The position numbers and the translations under genes are program-made. A stretch of 64,000 bases of DNA, taken from Vibrio coralliilyticus. GTDB lineage: Bacteria; Pseudomonadota; Gammaproteobacteria; Enterobacterales; Vibrionaceae. Shown here one piece after another: positions 54,118-64,000 of the stretch (its first letter is position 1; the number at the start of each line of letters is the position of its first letter). The stretch lies in the NCBI RefSeq assembly GCF_024449095.1, contig NZ_CP024627.1, positions 1,178,001 through 1,242,000 of the forward strand. The letters run 5' to 3'. The notes below the pieces were generated by a model that ran no database searches, was not told where the DNA came from, and saw nothing but the letters and a program-made list of their open reading frames with translations.

Positions 54118-55056
54118 ATGAACGAAAAATTACAGAAAGTATTAGCGCGAGCAGGCCATGGCTCACGACGCGAGCTAGAAGCCTTAATTAAAGCGGGTCG
54201 TGTAAGTGTAAATGGTGTTGTGGCTAAGCTTGGTGAACGACTAGAAGACGAAAATGCCGTAGTACGTATTGACGGTCACACTGTTTCTGCGAAGGCGCAG
54301 GAAGAAGTTGTGTGCCGTGTGCTAGCTTACTACAAGCCGGAAGGTGAGCTGTGTACTCGTCATGATCCTGAAGGTCGTCGTACTGTATTTGACCGTCTAC
54401 CAAAAATCCGTGGTTCGCGTTGGATCTCTGTTGGTCGCCTAGATGCGAATACATCAGGCTTGCTGTTATTTACTACCGATGGTGAGCTTGCTAACCGTCT
54501 CATGCATCCAAGTCGTCAGGTCGAGCGTGAGTACCTAGTGCGTGTATTTGGTGAAGTGGATGAGAAGAAAGTACGTAACCTCGTCAGTGGTGTTGAGCTG
54601 GAAGATGGTTTAGCGCGCTTTGAAGATGTTGTTTACGCAGGTGGTGATGGTATGAACCACACTTTCTACGTTGTGATCAACGAAGGCCGTAATCGCGAAG
54701 TACGCCGTTTGTGGGAATCTCAGGACTGTACGGTTAGCCGCCTGAAGCGTGTTCGTTACGGTGATATCTTCCTTGATAAGAAATTGCCTCGTGGCGGATG
54801 GATGGAGCTTGACCTCAAAGAGGTGAACTACTTGCGTGAATTGGTAGAGCTGCGTCCTGAAAAAGAGACCATGCTTGACGAAAACAAAGCCAATACGTCA
54901 CGTAAGCGTGAGCGTTCTCGTAGCCAGAAAATTCGTCGCGCAGTTAAGCGTCATGAAGAACGAATGAACAACGGTGGTGGACGTAGTAACAATCCAGCTC
55001 GCCGTAAACCGCGCAAAGGTGCGGGTGAGCAAGGTGCTCGTAATAAGCAGCGTTAG
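54118..55056 (+). CDS. rluB: 23S rRNA pseudouridine(2605) synthase RluB
   Basis: A 312-residue RsuA-family pseudouridine synthase. An S4 RNA-binding domain (2-60, [20 protein letters not shown]) precedes the catalytic domain with the Asp-containing motif [23 protein letters not shown] and the later [12 protein letters not shown]. The C-terminal tail is very basic ([12 protein letters not shown] ... ARRKPRKG), as in RluB proteins. It modifies U2605 of 23S rRNA in E. coli. AAGGTAG precedes the ATG at 54118. Confidence 0.95.
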   Translation: MNEKLQKVLARAGHGSRRELEALIKAGRVSVNGVVAKLGERLEDENAVVRIDGHTVSAKAQEEVVCRVLAYYKPEGELCTRHDPEGRRTVFDRLPKIRGSRWISVGRLDANTSGLLLFTTDGELANRLMHPSRQVEREYLVRVFGEVDEKKVRNLVSGVELEDGLARFEDVVYAGGDGMNHTFYVVINEGRNREVRRLWESQDCTVSRLKRVRYGDIFLDKKLPRGGWMELDLKEVNYLRELVELRPEKETMLDENKANTSRKRERSRSQKIRRAVKRHEERMNNGGGRSNNPARRKPRKGAGEQGARNKQR

Positions 55057-55074
55057 CGCTAATCAATCTATTTC

Positions 55075-55101
55075 AAAAAGCAGCCGTGTGGCTGCTTTTT
55101 T
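55075..55101. terminator. bidirectional terminator between rluB and phzF
   Basis: Stem AAAAAGCAGCC / GGCTGCTTTTT with a GTGT loop, followed by T; the A run upstream lets it serve the convergent phzF gene as well. Confidence 0.9.
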
Positions 55102-55110
55102 GTACCCCAA

Positions 55111-55911
55111 TCAGATAAATAGCGTGCCTTTTAGAGCGGTCACCGCGCTACCAGAAATCTTGACCCTCCCATTTCCCTCTCGTTTGATATCAAGATAACC
55201 GCCCCTTGAGGATGCTTGGTAGGCGGTGAATACAGACTTTTTGATTGTACCTGCCCAGAACTCTGCCAATGCACAGTGCGCTGAACCTGTCACTGGATCT
55301 TCATTCACACCGACCCAAGGCGCAAAGTAGCGAGAGATGATATCGCTATCGGATTGAGTTGATCGAGCGGTGACGATGATCCCTCGTCCCGGTTGTCTTA
55401 CCAATGAAGAAAAATCCGGGCTTAGGTCATGCACTGCTTGTTCGTCGGTAAGCTCAAACAGTTCTTTGTCATCAAACTGACAGTAGGACATAACCTGTTG
55501 TTCAGATAACCCAAGTGCATTGAGTCTCTCTTCAGAGCAATGTGGGTTATACTTCAATTCAGGGGTAGGGAAGTCCAACTCATAAGTCGAAGTTAACACC
55601 TTGACATTCAGCAAACCGGAAAGGGTATTGAAGGTAATATTGTCACCAGTTCTAATCTTTCCTTGTTGTTTGAGAACATGGGCAACTGCGAGTGTCCCAT
55701 GTCCGCACAGTTTGACTTCTACTGCAGGTGTGAACCAGCGTAATCGCATATCGTTTAAGGATAAAAACGCCGTTTCAGACACCGCCATTTCTGCAGCAAT
55801 AGCAAACATTAATGATTCATCAAGTGGTTGATCTGTAATGCAGACTCCAGCTGGGTTTCCCTTGAAAGTTTCGCTTGTAAATGAGTCGACTTGATAGATA
55901 TCCAATTCCAT
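55111..55911 (-). CDS. PhzF family isomerase/epimerase-fold protein
   Basis: A 266-residue protein of the PhzF family, which has a diaminopimelate-epimerase-like fold. It starts LDIYQVDSFTSETFKGNPAGVCI, has the catalytic-type Glu in AVSETAFL and CGHGTLAVAHVL, and the second-half GVNEDPVTGSAHCAL. No phenazine genes are nearby, so phenazine biosynthesis is not implied; most family members have unknown substrates. It is monocistronic and convergent with rluB. Confidence 0.9.
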   Translation of the reverse strand: MELDIYQVDSFTSETFKGNPAGVCITDQPLDESLMFAIAAEMAVSETAFLSLNDMRLRWFTPAVEVKLCGHGTLAVAHVLKQQGKIRTGDNITFNTLSGLLNVKVLTSTYELDFPTPELKYNPHCSEERLNALGLSEQQVMSYCQFDDKELFELTDEQAVHDLSPDFSSLVRQPGRGIIVTARSTQSDSDIISRYFAPWVGVNEDPVTGSAHCALAEFWAGTIKKSVFTAYQASSRGGYLDIKREGNGRVKISGSAVTALKGTLFI

Positions 55912-56060
55912 GCGTGTGTTCCGCTTTGATTAAGTATTCTACGCATACTAAGTTGCTTGATGTTTTCTCGCAACCAAGTGACTTTTAGATTGTATGCGAG
56001 CACTTATACCCAATTAATGTGTATGAAATTACGGAGTATGATGGATAACAAAGGAGACGT

Positions 56061-56086
56061 AAAAAAGGGCGATGTCTATCGCCCTT
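56061..56086 (-). terminator. cydDC operon terminator
   Basis: On the minus strand, stem AAGGGCGAT / ATCGCCCTT with a four-base loop, then a run of T, just after the cydC stop. Confidence 0.85.
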
Positions 56087-56091
56087 GTGGA

Positions 56092-57813
56092 TCATAGTGT
56101 TTGATTAAGTGCGAAATATCGCCCTTGCTTTTCAAGTAGCGCTTGATGGCTACCATGCTCGACAATCTGGCCTTGCTCAATTAGGCAAATGGCATCCATT
56201 CTGTGGAGATCCACTAAGCGGTGAGTAATGAAAACAACCGTTTTGTTTTCAAAGTGCTGCTCGAACAGTTTCATGATCTGTCGTTCTGTTTGCTTATCCA
56301 AACCTTCGGTAGGCTCGTCAAGTAATAGGATAGGGCCATTGTGTAGTAAAGCACGCGCAATACCGATACGGCGCTTTTCCCCACCGGACAGTTGGCGACC
56401 ACCTTCACCTAACCATGTATCTAAACCTTGCTCATCCAATAACTTGTTTAGGCCGACCTTAGATAACGTTTCAGCTAACTGTTCATCGTTAGCATCTGGA
56501 GAAGCCATCAATAAATTATCACGCAAAGTACCGTTTAATATATCAACTCGCTGGCTGACCACGCTGATGGCTTGGCGTAACTGGCTTTCACTCCAATGAC
56601 GAATGGATTGGCCCGCAATTTTAATGTCGCCTTGCTGGGTGTCCCAGTAGCGGTTCAGTAGCTGCATTAATGTCGATTTACCAGAACCGGTTTGCCCCAC
56701 CACTGCGATGCGATGCTTGGCAGGAATTTGCAGGCTAATGTCTTGCAGTGTATTTGAGTCGCCATCCGGATAACGGAAAGTGACATTCTCATACTCAATT
56801 GAATAGGTGTCGTCGTGCTCTGTATTTTGCTCTGGGAATTGAACATCAGGCTCGGACAAGATGATGTCGTTTAATCGCCGTGCTGAAGTCAGTGTTTGAC
56901 CCAAATGTTGAAAAGCGCCAGCAATTGGCATTAGAAGCTCGACACTGGCCATTGTAGCGAATACCACTAAGGCAACCATAGGATCAGGCATATTACCGCC
57001 CACTCCATCTGCCGCAAGCCATAGCATCAGAACAATTGTCCAACCGTTAGCCAGCATCAGCAATGCTTGTGCTAAACCTGCAAAGTGAGCATTAAAATAC
57101 TGATTCTTCAGTAAGCGTTCTTGCACATTTAAAATCGCATTACGGTAACGTTCTTCCGCTCCAAATAGGGTTAGCTCGCTGTAGCCTTGTAACCAATCCA
57201 ATGTCGCGATACGCAGATCGGCTTTGTTCTGTGTCAGCTCTGCGCCATTGGTTTTACCTAATTTGTAGAACAACACTGGCCAGATGAGCAGTAAAGCCAT
57301 AAGAATGGTGCCAAGCGTTAAGCCGAGCTCCATATCAAACCAGCAAATTAGTGCTGTTAAACCTAGGATGCCAAGTGTGCCGACGACCATAGGGCTGACA
57401 AGGCGAAGATAGACGTGGTCCATCGCGTCGATGTCGGCAACTAGGCGGTTGAGTAAGTCGGCATCACGCAGGTTTGATACTCGACCCGGAATTAATGGTG
57501 CGAGTTTGGAGAAGAAGAAAATACGCAGATCGGTCAGTAGCTTGAAGGTAGCGTTATGGCTAACAACGCGCTCACCCCATCGACCAGCGGTGCGTCCCAT
57601 GGCAAAGCCGCGGACAAAAGCCCCTGGCAGCATGTAGTTGAAGGTTTCTCGGGCGATAGTTAACCCGGCCACTGCGGCTGCAGATAAGAACCAACCGGAC
57701 AAAGTCAGTAAGCCAATAGAGGCAAATAGAGTCAGGAGGGCCAACAGCATTCCCAGAGATAGGCCGAACCAGTGCTTTTTATACAGTTTTAGATAGGGAA
57801 CTAAATCACGCAT
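56092..57813 (-). CDS. cydC: heterodimeric ABC exporter subunit CydC
   Basis: A 573-residue ABC half-transporter, with six membrane helices in about 1-310 and an ATPase domain with Walker A GQTGSGKST, signature LSGGEKRRIGIARALL and Walker B ILLLDEPTEGLD. CydC pairs with CydD to export glutathione and cysteine to the periplasm, which is needed to assemble cytochrome bd oxidase and periplasmic c-type cytochromes. Its start overlaps the cydD stop by eight bases. Confidence 0.95.
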   Translation of the reverse strand: MRDLVPYLKLYKKHWFGLSLGMLLALLTLFASIGLLTLSGWFLSAAAVAGLTIARETFNYMLPGAFVRGFAMGRTAGRWGERVVSHNATFKLLTDLRIFFFSKLAPLIPGRVSNLRDADLLNRLVADIDAMDHVYLRLVSPMVVGTLGILGLTALICWFDMELGLTLGTILMALLLIWPVLFYKLGKTNGAELTQNKADLRIATLDWLQGYSELTLFGAEERYRNAILNVQERLLKNQYFNAHFAGLAQALLMLANGWTIVLMLWLAADGVGGNMPDPMVALVVFATMASVELLMPIAGAFQHLGQTLTSARRLNDIILSEPDVQFPEQNTEHDDTYSIEYENVTFRYPDGDSNTLQDISLQIPAKHRIAVVGQTGSGKSTLMQLLNRYWDTQQGDIKIAGQSIRHWSESQLRQAISVVSQRVDILNGTLRDNLLMASPDANDEQLAETLSKVGLNKLLDEQGLDTWLGEGGRQLSGGEKRRIGIARALLHNGPILLLDEPTEGLDKQTERQIMKLFEQHFENKTVVFITHRLVDLHRMDAICLIEQGQIVEHGSHQALLEKQGRYFALNQTL

Positions 57814-59593
57814 CGAGATTCCCCTTATTGGCTTGGTTTAGAGTATTATTCGCCTGAAGCATATTTTGGAATAACCCCTCTTGGCTGGAGAGTTCGTTGT
57901 AGTGACCACTTTGAATAATCGCACCGTTTTCCATGACCAGAATCTGTGCAACGTTCTGTAAAGGGCTAAGCTGGTGGGTGACCATCAGCGTTGTTTTACC
58001 TTCGATCTGACCAGCTAAACCCTGCATGACTAAGCGCTCACTACGTGCATCCAAGCTAGCGGTTGGTTCATCCAGAAGCCAGAATTTTCCGTCCTGTACC
58101 ATCGCTCTTGCGAGTGCTAATCGTTGAGCTTGCCCAACGGAAAGGCCGCCAGAGCGGTCGGATACGGCGTAATCGAGGCCGTGTTGCTCAACAAATTCTG
58201 CGGAGAAAGACTCTTGTAATGCAGTTTGAATAGCGTCATCCGATACGTTGTCCTTGCCCAACGTGATGTTGTCACGGATAGAGCCATGCAATAGCAACGG
58301 GTTTTGGCCAACCCAGCTGATTTTTTCTCGCCAGTTTTCGAGATTCAGCTCTGTTCTCTCAATGCCATTGATGATGAGTGATCCCTGATATGGGAGAAAT
58401 CCGAGTATCGCATTGATTAAGCTGGTTTTGCCGGCGCCACTTGGGCCAACTAAAGCTGTCGTTTGAGCCGTCGAGAGTTCAAAACTCACAGGACCAAGCA
58501 ATTTAATGCCTTCTGGTGAGAACACCTCTAAATCTTTTGCTTGGATGGAAATAGCGTCATTCGCGCTGAGCGTTTTGTCACCTGAACGAACGGCACTGAC
58601 ATCAGTATCAAGGAACTCAACAATGCTTTCAGCAGCTCCAACCGCTTGTTGCTTAGCGTGATAGAAAGTACCTAAATCACGCAGTGGTTGATAAAACTCA
58701 GGAGCCAGCACCAGAATAAACAGGCCGGCCATCAAGGTTACCCCTGCACCATAGTCGCCAAAGTTAAGTTCACCGATAAAGGCGAAACCGAAGTAAACGG
58801 CGGTCAGTGCAATGGAAATAGAGGTAAAAAATTCCAGAACGGCGGAAGACAGAAATGCAATTTTCAGGACATCCATTGTACGAGTTCGGAATACTTCAGA
58901 AGCCCCACGCATGACTTCCGTTTCTGCTTTGGTTCGGTCAAAAAGACGGATCGTTGTCATCGACTGTAAGCGGTCATAAAAGTGACCAGATAAACGCTGT
59001 AATGCTTTGAAGTTCTTGCGGTTGGCGTCGGCGGCTTTCATACCGACTAGGGCCATAAACATTGGCACTAATGGAGCAGTGAGCAGGAAGATAAGACCGG
59101 CTGCCCAGTTCACTGGGAAGACGACAATAAGTATCACGCAGGGAACAAGCACAGAGAGAGACATTTGAGGCAGATAACGCGCGAAGAAATCATGCATATC
59201 TTCTACTTGTTCAAGCAACAATGTTGCCCACGAACCAGCAGGTTTACCTTTGATATAAGCTGGGCCTAACTCTCTTAGCTTGTCGAGAATAAGCTGACGT
59301 ATATAAACACGAATTTGCGCGCCGCAGCGATAACCTGCGATCTCTCGGCCCCATGAACACAGCGCTCGAACACCAATGACGGCGGCTAAGCCAATGAAAT
59401 AAGGCACAAGTTGATATTTGTCGACCTGTTCTATGATCAATTGATGCAGAATGGTGGCGAGCAAGGCTGCTTGAGCTAACAAAAATACGCTTGAAAGTAC
59501 GCCGAGGCCAACAGCAATCATCAGCCAGCGTTTTGCTAACTTACTTTGCTGCTTGAGCCATTTATTCAAGCTGCGCTGTTTCTTTTTGTCCAT
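57806..59593 (-). CDS. cydD: heterodimeric ABC exporter subunit CydD
   Basis: A 595-residue ABC half-transporter. The membrane domain fills the first 320 residues, and the ATPase has Walker A GPSGAGKT, a variant signature LSVGQAQRLALARAMV and Walker B FWLLDEPTASLD. It precedes cydC in the same operon. It lies downstream of trxB in the same direction, with a trxB terminator between. The gene order trxB-cydD-cydC is the same as in other gammaproteobacteria. Confidence 0.95.
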   Translation of the reverse strand: MDKKKQRSLNKWLKQQSKLAKRWLMIAVGLGVLSSVFLLAQAALLATILHQLIIEQVDKYQLVPYFIGLAAVIGVRALCSWGREIAGYRCGAQIRVYIRQLILDKLRELGPAYIKGKPAGSWATLLLEQVEDMHDFFARYLPQMSLSVLVPCVILIVVFPVNWAAGLIFLLTAPLVPMFMALVGMKAADANRKNFKALQRLSGHFYDRLQSMTTIRLFDRTKAETEVMRGASEVFRTRTMDVLKIAFLSSAVLEFFTSISIALTAVYFGFAFIGELNFGDYGAGVTLMAGLFILVLAPEFYQPLRDLGTFYHAKQQAVGAAESIVEFLDTDVSAVRSGDKTLSANDAISIQAKDLEVFSPEGIKLLGPVSFELSTAQTTALVGPSGAGKTSLINAILGFLPYQGSLIINGIERTELNLENWREKISWVGQNPLLLHGSIRDNITLGKDNVSDDAIQTALQESFSAEFVEQHGLDYAVSDRSGGLSVGQAQRLALARAMVQDGKFWLLDEPTASLDARSERLVMQGLAGQIEGKTTLMVTHQLSPLQNVAQILVMENGAIIQSGHYNELSSQEGLFQNMLQANNTLNQANKGNLDA

Positions 59594-59640
59594 CGTGAAG
59601 GCTTAATGATAATTATTATGCGAGTTGAGGTTCGCGATTA

Positions 59641-59677
59641 TACAAAAGAAAGCCTCGTGGGAATACCACGAGGCTTT
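59641..59677 (-). terminator. trxB terminator
   Basis: Twelve-base-pair stem AAAGCCTCGTGG / CCACGAGGCTTT around a five-base loop; read on the minus strand, a T-rich tail (TTTCTTTTGT) follows. Confidence 0.85.
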
Positions 59678-59704
59678 AAGGATTTGAGTCAAAAATGAAA
59701 AATA

Positions 59705-61067
<1,363 letters not shown>

Positions 61068-61724
61068 ATGTTACATAACCGCGAAACAACTTTGCAGCTC
61101 ACTCAGTTAAGTGACTCTGCGTTTGCACAGTTGGCGCCGTCTTTTACCAAACTACCTAATACCGAGCATGCAGACGGTCAATACCGTTTGCGTCGTTACT
61201 CAGTCATCCAGTTTAAAGATGGTCAGGTTATTGATCTTCAGAAAAATGAGTTCATGCAAACCGATGATATCAACCGGTTTCAAGGCAATGTCGTGCGTCA
61301 ATTTGAGCCTATTGAAGCGACGACCCTTCAAAGTGAAGGGATGCGCGAGATCTGTCAGCTGTTTGTCGATGCTAATAAGTTGATAGATGGTCAGGAAATT
61401 GAAATTCACCAAATGCGCATCTCTGCCATTTTTGATGAGACGCAGGTAGCTCCTGAAGGCGTGCATCAAGATGGCTTCGACCATATTGCACTTGTCGGAA
61501 TGGGTCGCCATAACATCGAAGGTGGCGATGTGATGCTATACAGCAGTTTCAACGAAGCACCTTTTTTCCGCAAAGTGCTTCAAAACGGTGAAGTTGCCAT
61601 GTTGGCCGACAATAAATTGTGGCATAACGCAACGCCAATTCGCTCTGTGATTGAGGGTGAAGAAGGGTATATGGACGTATTTGTACTAACCGCGAAGGAA
61701 GCCGTGAATGAACTTCACTCCTAA
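61068..61724 (+). CDS. 2OG-Fe(II) dioxygenase family protein
   Basis: A 218-residue protein of the 2OG-Fe dioxygenase family that includes free L-isoleucine/amino-acid hydroxylases. The Fe site is H133-Q-D135 in EGVHQDGFDHIAL and the distal His186 in KLWHNATPIRSV. It would hydroxylate a small substrate, perhaps a free amino acid, using 2-oxoglutarate and O2. The start is the ATG at 61068, six bases after AAGGAG; the two ATG codons just upstream are too close to that site. It overlaps the downstream PLP enzyme gene by 17 bases, so the two act together. Confidence 0.82.
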   Translation: MLHNRETTLQLTQLSDSAFAQLAPSFTKLPNTEHADGQYRLRRYSVIQFKDGQVIDLQKNEFMQTDDINRFQGNVVRQFEPIEATTLQSEGMREICQLFVDANKLIDGQEIEIHQMRISAIFDETQVAPEGVHQDGFDHIALVGMGRHNIEGGDVMLYSSFNEAPFFRKVLQNGEVAMLADNKLWHNATPIRSVIEGEEGYMDVFVLTAKEAVNELHS

Positions 61725-62943
61725 CTTGGTACGCGCGCAGTTTCGCGCCTTACAGCAAAGTCACAATGACCTGCCGGTGATGTTTCTTGATGGCCCGGGT
61801 GGATCACAGGTGCCAAATAGTGTGCTAGAGGCGATGACCGCGTATCTGGGCTTTTTTAATTCGAATCTTGGTGGTCACTATTTTTCCAGTGCCCATACCA
61901 CTGACTTGATGAAACAAGCGAGAGAATCTGCACAAGCGTTACTCAATGCAGAATCGAGCGATAACATCGTCTTTGGTGCCAACATGACCTCTTTGACGTT
62001 CCAGCTTAGCCGGGCAATTAGTCGCGGTTGGCGAGCAGGAGATGAAGTCATCGTTACCTCTCTCGATCACTACTCCAACGTGTCGAGTTGGCAGCAAGCG
62101 GCGGATGATAAGCAAGTGAAAGTCTATCAGGCTCGAGTGAATGAGCAAGATTGTTCACTAGACTTAGAGCATTTGCTATCGCTGATCACTCCTAAGACTA
62201 AACTTGTCGCGCTGACTTACGCATCTAATACCACAGGCTCAATTGTGGACGTGAAACGTGTAGTTGAAGCCGCACACAGTGTGGGAGCTATGGTATATGT
62301 CGATGCTGTACATTACGCTCCGCACCACTTGGTTGACGTACAACAGCTAGGTTGTGATTTCTTGGCTTGCTCTGCGTATAAATTCTTTGGCCCCCATGTT
62401 GGGATTGCATATATCGCGCCTAAGTGGTTACAGTCTTTACAGCCATACAAAGTCGAGCCTGCCACCAATACAGGTCCGGGTCGATTTGAGACGGGCACTC
62501 AGAACTTTGAAGGTCTTGCGGGGGTCATTGCCGCTGTCAAGTATCTGGCTCAATGGGGTAAGGATGGTGATGATCTTCGCCGCCGGTTAGTCGACTCTTT
62601 CCAACAGTTTAATCAACACGAGTCCGCGATCAGTGAACGTTTCCTTACACGTTTAGCAGAGCTAAAAGGAGTGAGGTTGTGGGGACGCAATGAAGCCAAC
62701 AGTGAGTTGAGAACGCCAACTTTCGCACTGACTTTTGATGGCCATTCCCCTGAGGAGATTGCTCAGAAGCTGGGTCAGCGTAATATCTGTGTTTGGAACG
62801 GACATTTTTATGCGCTTGGCTTGGCCCGTCAGCTCGATCTTGAACAATCAGGTGGTGTGGTTCGAATTGGTTTTATGCACTACAACACATTAGAAGAAGT
62901 CGATGTATTGTTTGATGAGCTGAAACTTATCTTAGGACAATGA
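61708..62943 (+). CDS. class-V aminotransferase / cysteine desulfurase-like PLP enzyme
   Basis: A 411-residue fold-type I PLP enzyme. The PLP lysine is K225 in SAYKFFGPHVG, with the Asp and His in YVDAVHYAPHH. It begins FLDGPGGSQVPNSVLEAM, and the TGPGRFETGTQNFEG block is typical of this cysteine-desulfurase-like group. It lacks a recognisable mobile-Cys loop of IscS type. Its reaction could be desulfuration, lyase or transamination. It is translated from within the end of the dioxygenase gene. Confidence 0.85.
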   Translation: MNFTPNLVRAQFRALQQSHNDLPVMFLDGPGGSQVPNSVLEAMTAYLGFFNSNLGGHYFSSAHTTDLMKQARESAQALLNAESSDNIVFGANMTSLTFQLSRAISRGWRAGDEVIVTSLDHYSNVSSWQQAADDKQVKVYQARVNEQDCSLDLEHLLSLITPKTKLVALTYASNTTGSIVDVKRVVEAAHSVGAMVYVDAVHYAPHHLVDVQQLGCDFLACSAYKFFGPHVGIAYIAPKWLQSLQPYKVEPATNTGPGRFETGTQNFEGLAGVIAAVKYLAQWGKDGDDLRRRLVDSFQQFNQHESAISERFLTRLAELKGVRLWGRNEANSELRTPTFALTFDGHSPEEIAQKLGQRNICVWNGHFYALGLARQLDLEQSGGVVRIGFMHYNTLEEVDVLFDELKLILGQ

Positions 62944-62980
62944 ATAGCGAAAGACTTTTTCTGTGTTTAAGCTATAAATA

Positions 62981-63004
62981 AGGCCCTCATTGAGGGTCTT
63001 TTTT
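62981..63004 (+). terminator. terminator after the dioxygenase/PLP operon
   Basis: Stem AGGCCCT / AGGGTCT (one G-T pair) with a CATTG loop and a six-T tail. Confidence 0.8.
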
Positions 63005-63098
63005 GATCGTGAAGGACTAATTCTTATTAAATAGACTATCGACATTGATGTATTAACAGTTATATTTCGGCTGAATATAAAACAGAAGCATATCGATT

Positions 63099-64000
63099 AT
63101 GAAGAAAGTCTTAATTATGTTTGTCTTGCTGTTAGCCGGTTGTGCTCAGCAAAGTACGAATATACCTATTCAGCAAGATACTAACTGGACGTCAGGTCAG
63201 TTAGACAACGGGTTCAGATACCATATTTACCCAATTGATACAGAAGCAATATCTCTTCGGTTATTTGTCCATGTTGGCTCATTGGAAGAAACACCTGACC
63301 AACTCGGGTATGCCCACTTTGTCGAGCATATGGCATTTAATGGTAGTGAAAATTTTACGCCAAATGAAGTCATTGAACTGATGGAGAAGACGGGAGCAAG
63401 CGGTCACGATGTTAACGCTTATACTTCGTACGAGGAAACAGTCTACACACTAAGTTTACCGAACCAAGATGAACTCGACAAAGCAATACTTTGGCTAAGA
63501 GACGTTGCAAATCGTGTGACATTCGCCCCTGAGGAGGTTGAGCGCGAGAAAGGAGTCGTTCTGGCAGAATATCGCCGAGGGGTGCCTGAGCATTTGTCTT
63601 TCTACGACAAGGCGTATGAAAACAGCGTGAAAGGGACACCTTATGAGGGAAAGGACGCGATTGGTACACCAGAGACTATCCAAAGCGCAACTTCTCAATC
63701 ACTGAAAGCGTTTTATGACACTTGGTATCAGCCACAATCCAGTGAATTAATCATTGTCGGAGATATTAAGCGTGAAGATGCGAAAGGGTTAATCCAAAAA
63801 ATGTTTGCAGATTGGCAGCCAACGAATGACTTACCACCACCTGTTCGAGCAAAAGCTGCGATCAACAGAGGTGACTTTGTTACTCAAGTTAGTATTGATG
63901 AGCCATCGGTGGTAGGGATGACTTTCTATCTGGGGGAAAATTTGCTTCTCACAAGAAATGATCTTATCGAGTATTGGAAAGACAAAATTGTTGCTCGCTT
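63099..64000 (+). CDS. M16 family zinc peptidase lipoprotein (3' partial)
   Basis: The frame is open from an ATG at 63099 to the right edge, about 300 residues visible. A lipoprotein signal (MKKVLIMFVLLLAGC, lipobox LAGC, Cys15) precedes an insulinase-type domain. The inverted zinc motif HxxEH is H73-F-V-E76-H77 in GYAHFVEHMAFNGS. The downstream EREKGVVLAEYRRG block holds the third ligand and is typical of M16. Full family members of this type run over 900 residues, so most of the gene lies outside the window. Likely a membrane-bound periplasmic peptidase of unknown substrate. Confidence 0.88.
   Translation, partial: MKKVLIMFVLLLAGCAQQSTNIPIQQDTNWTSGQLDNGFRYHIYPIDTEAISLRLFVHVGSLEETPDQLGYAHFVEHMAFNGSENFTPNEVIELMEKTGASGHDVNAYTSYEETVYTLSLPNQDELDKAILWLRDVANRVTFAPEEVEREKGVVLAEYRRGVPEHLSFYDKAYENSVKGTPYEGKDAIGTPETIQSATSQSLKAFYDTWYQPQSSELIIVGDIKREDAKGLIQKMFADWQPTNDLPPPVRAKAAINRGDFVTQVSIDEPSVVGMTFYLGENLLLTRNDLIEYWKDKIVAR

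Noticed and set aside
55111..55911. Phenazine biosynthesis cluster
   Set aside because: A single PhzF-family gene without any other phz gene; the family is wide and mostly unrelated to phenazine.
63412..63669. Minus-strand open frame at the right end
   Set aside because: It lies opposite the M16 peptidase gene, whose lipoprotein signal and HFVEH motif make the plus frame convincing.

Overview
The window reads as a piece of the main chromosome of a Vibrio-like gammaproteobacterium. The evidence is a trp operon with a separate trpG and a fused trpCF, preceded by a Trp-rich leader peptide, and the flanking order rnm - yciO - rluB - phzF - cydCD - trxB. Moderate base composition, a divergent metR/metE pair and many solitary regulators and sensors fit as well. 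I see no tRNA, rRNA, insertion sequence, prophage or CRISPR array. Most of the window looks like core genome with short accessory patches.

Layout. 1-2.9 kb: the end of an EAL phosphodiesterase with CBS domains, a membrane protein and a DUF4250 protein. 2.9-6.3 kb: metR and metE, diverging around two MetJ operators. 6.6-11.1 kb: a very large lipoprotein joining a phosphodiester glycosidase domain to a purple-acid-phosphatase-like domain, with a possible PhoB box upstream. 11.3-25.2 kb: a mixed region with ohr/ohrR, a Tag-like glycosylase, LysR and AraC regulators, a small oxidoreductase operon, orphan periplasmic binding proteins, a peptidase-MA-like protein, a sterol-desaturase-like hydroxylase and several unknowns. 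25.2-30.7 kb: an operon of two divergent Hsp70 proteins and a membrane-anchored DUF2760 protein. 31-40.5 kb: an Eri1-like exonuclease, a TerB-like protein, a PhoD-like phosphatase, an outer-membrane MipA/OmpV-like protein, hrpA and a small beta-barrel. 40.5-41.8 kb: a cation-coupled dicarboxylate/amino-acid symporter that carries a one-base frameshift near its start.

42-49.2 kb: the complete trpEGDCFBA operon on the minus strand. Its promoter contains a TrpR operator, followed by a 41-residue leader peptide with five Trp codons and a classical attenuator. 49.2-55 kb: rnm, yciO, a cupredoxin-like protein coupled to a membrane c-di-GMP phosphodiesterase, and rluB. 55-60.7 kb: phzF, cydC, cydD and trxB. 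61-64 kb: a 2OG-Fe dioxygenase overlapping a class-V PLP enzyme, and an M16 zinc peptidase lipoprotein cut by the right edge.

The least explained units are the glycosidase-phosphatase lipoprotein, the DUF2760/Hsp70/Hsp70 operon, the cupredoxin/c-di-GMP pair and the dioxygenase/PLP pair. All functional statements come from reading motifs by eye; no database search was run.
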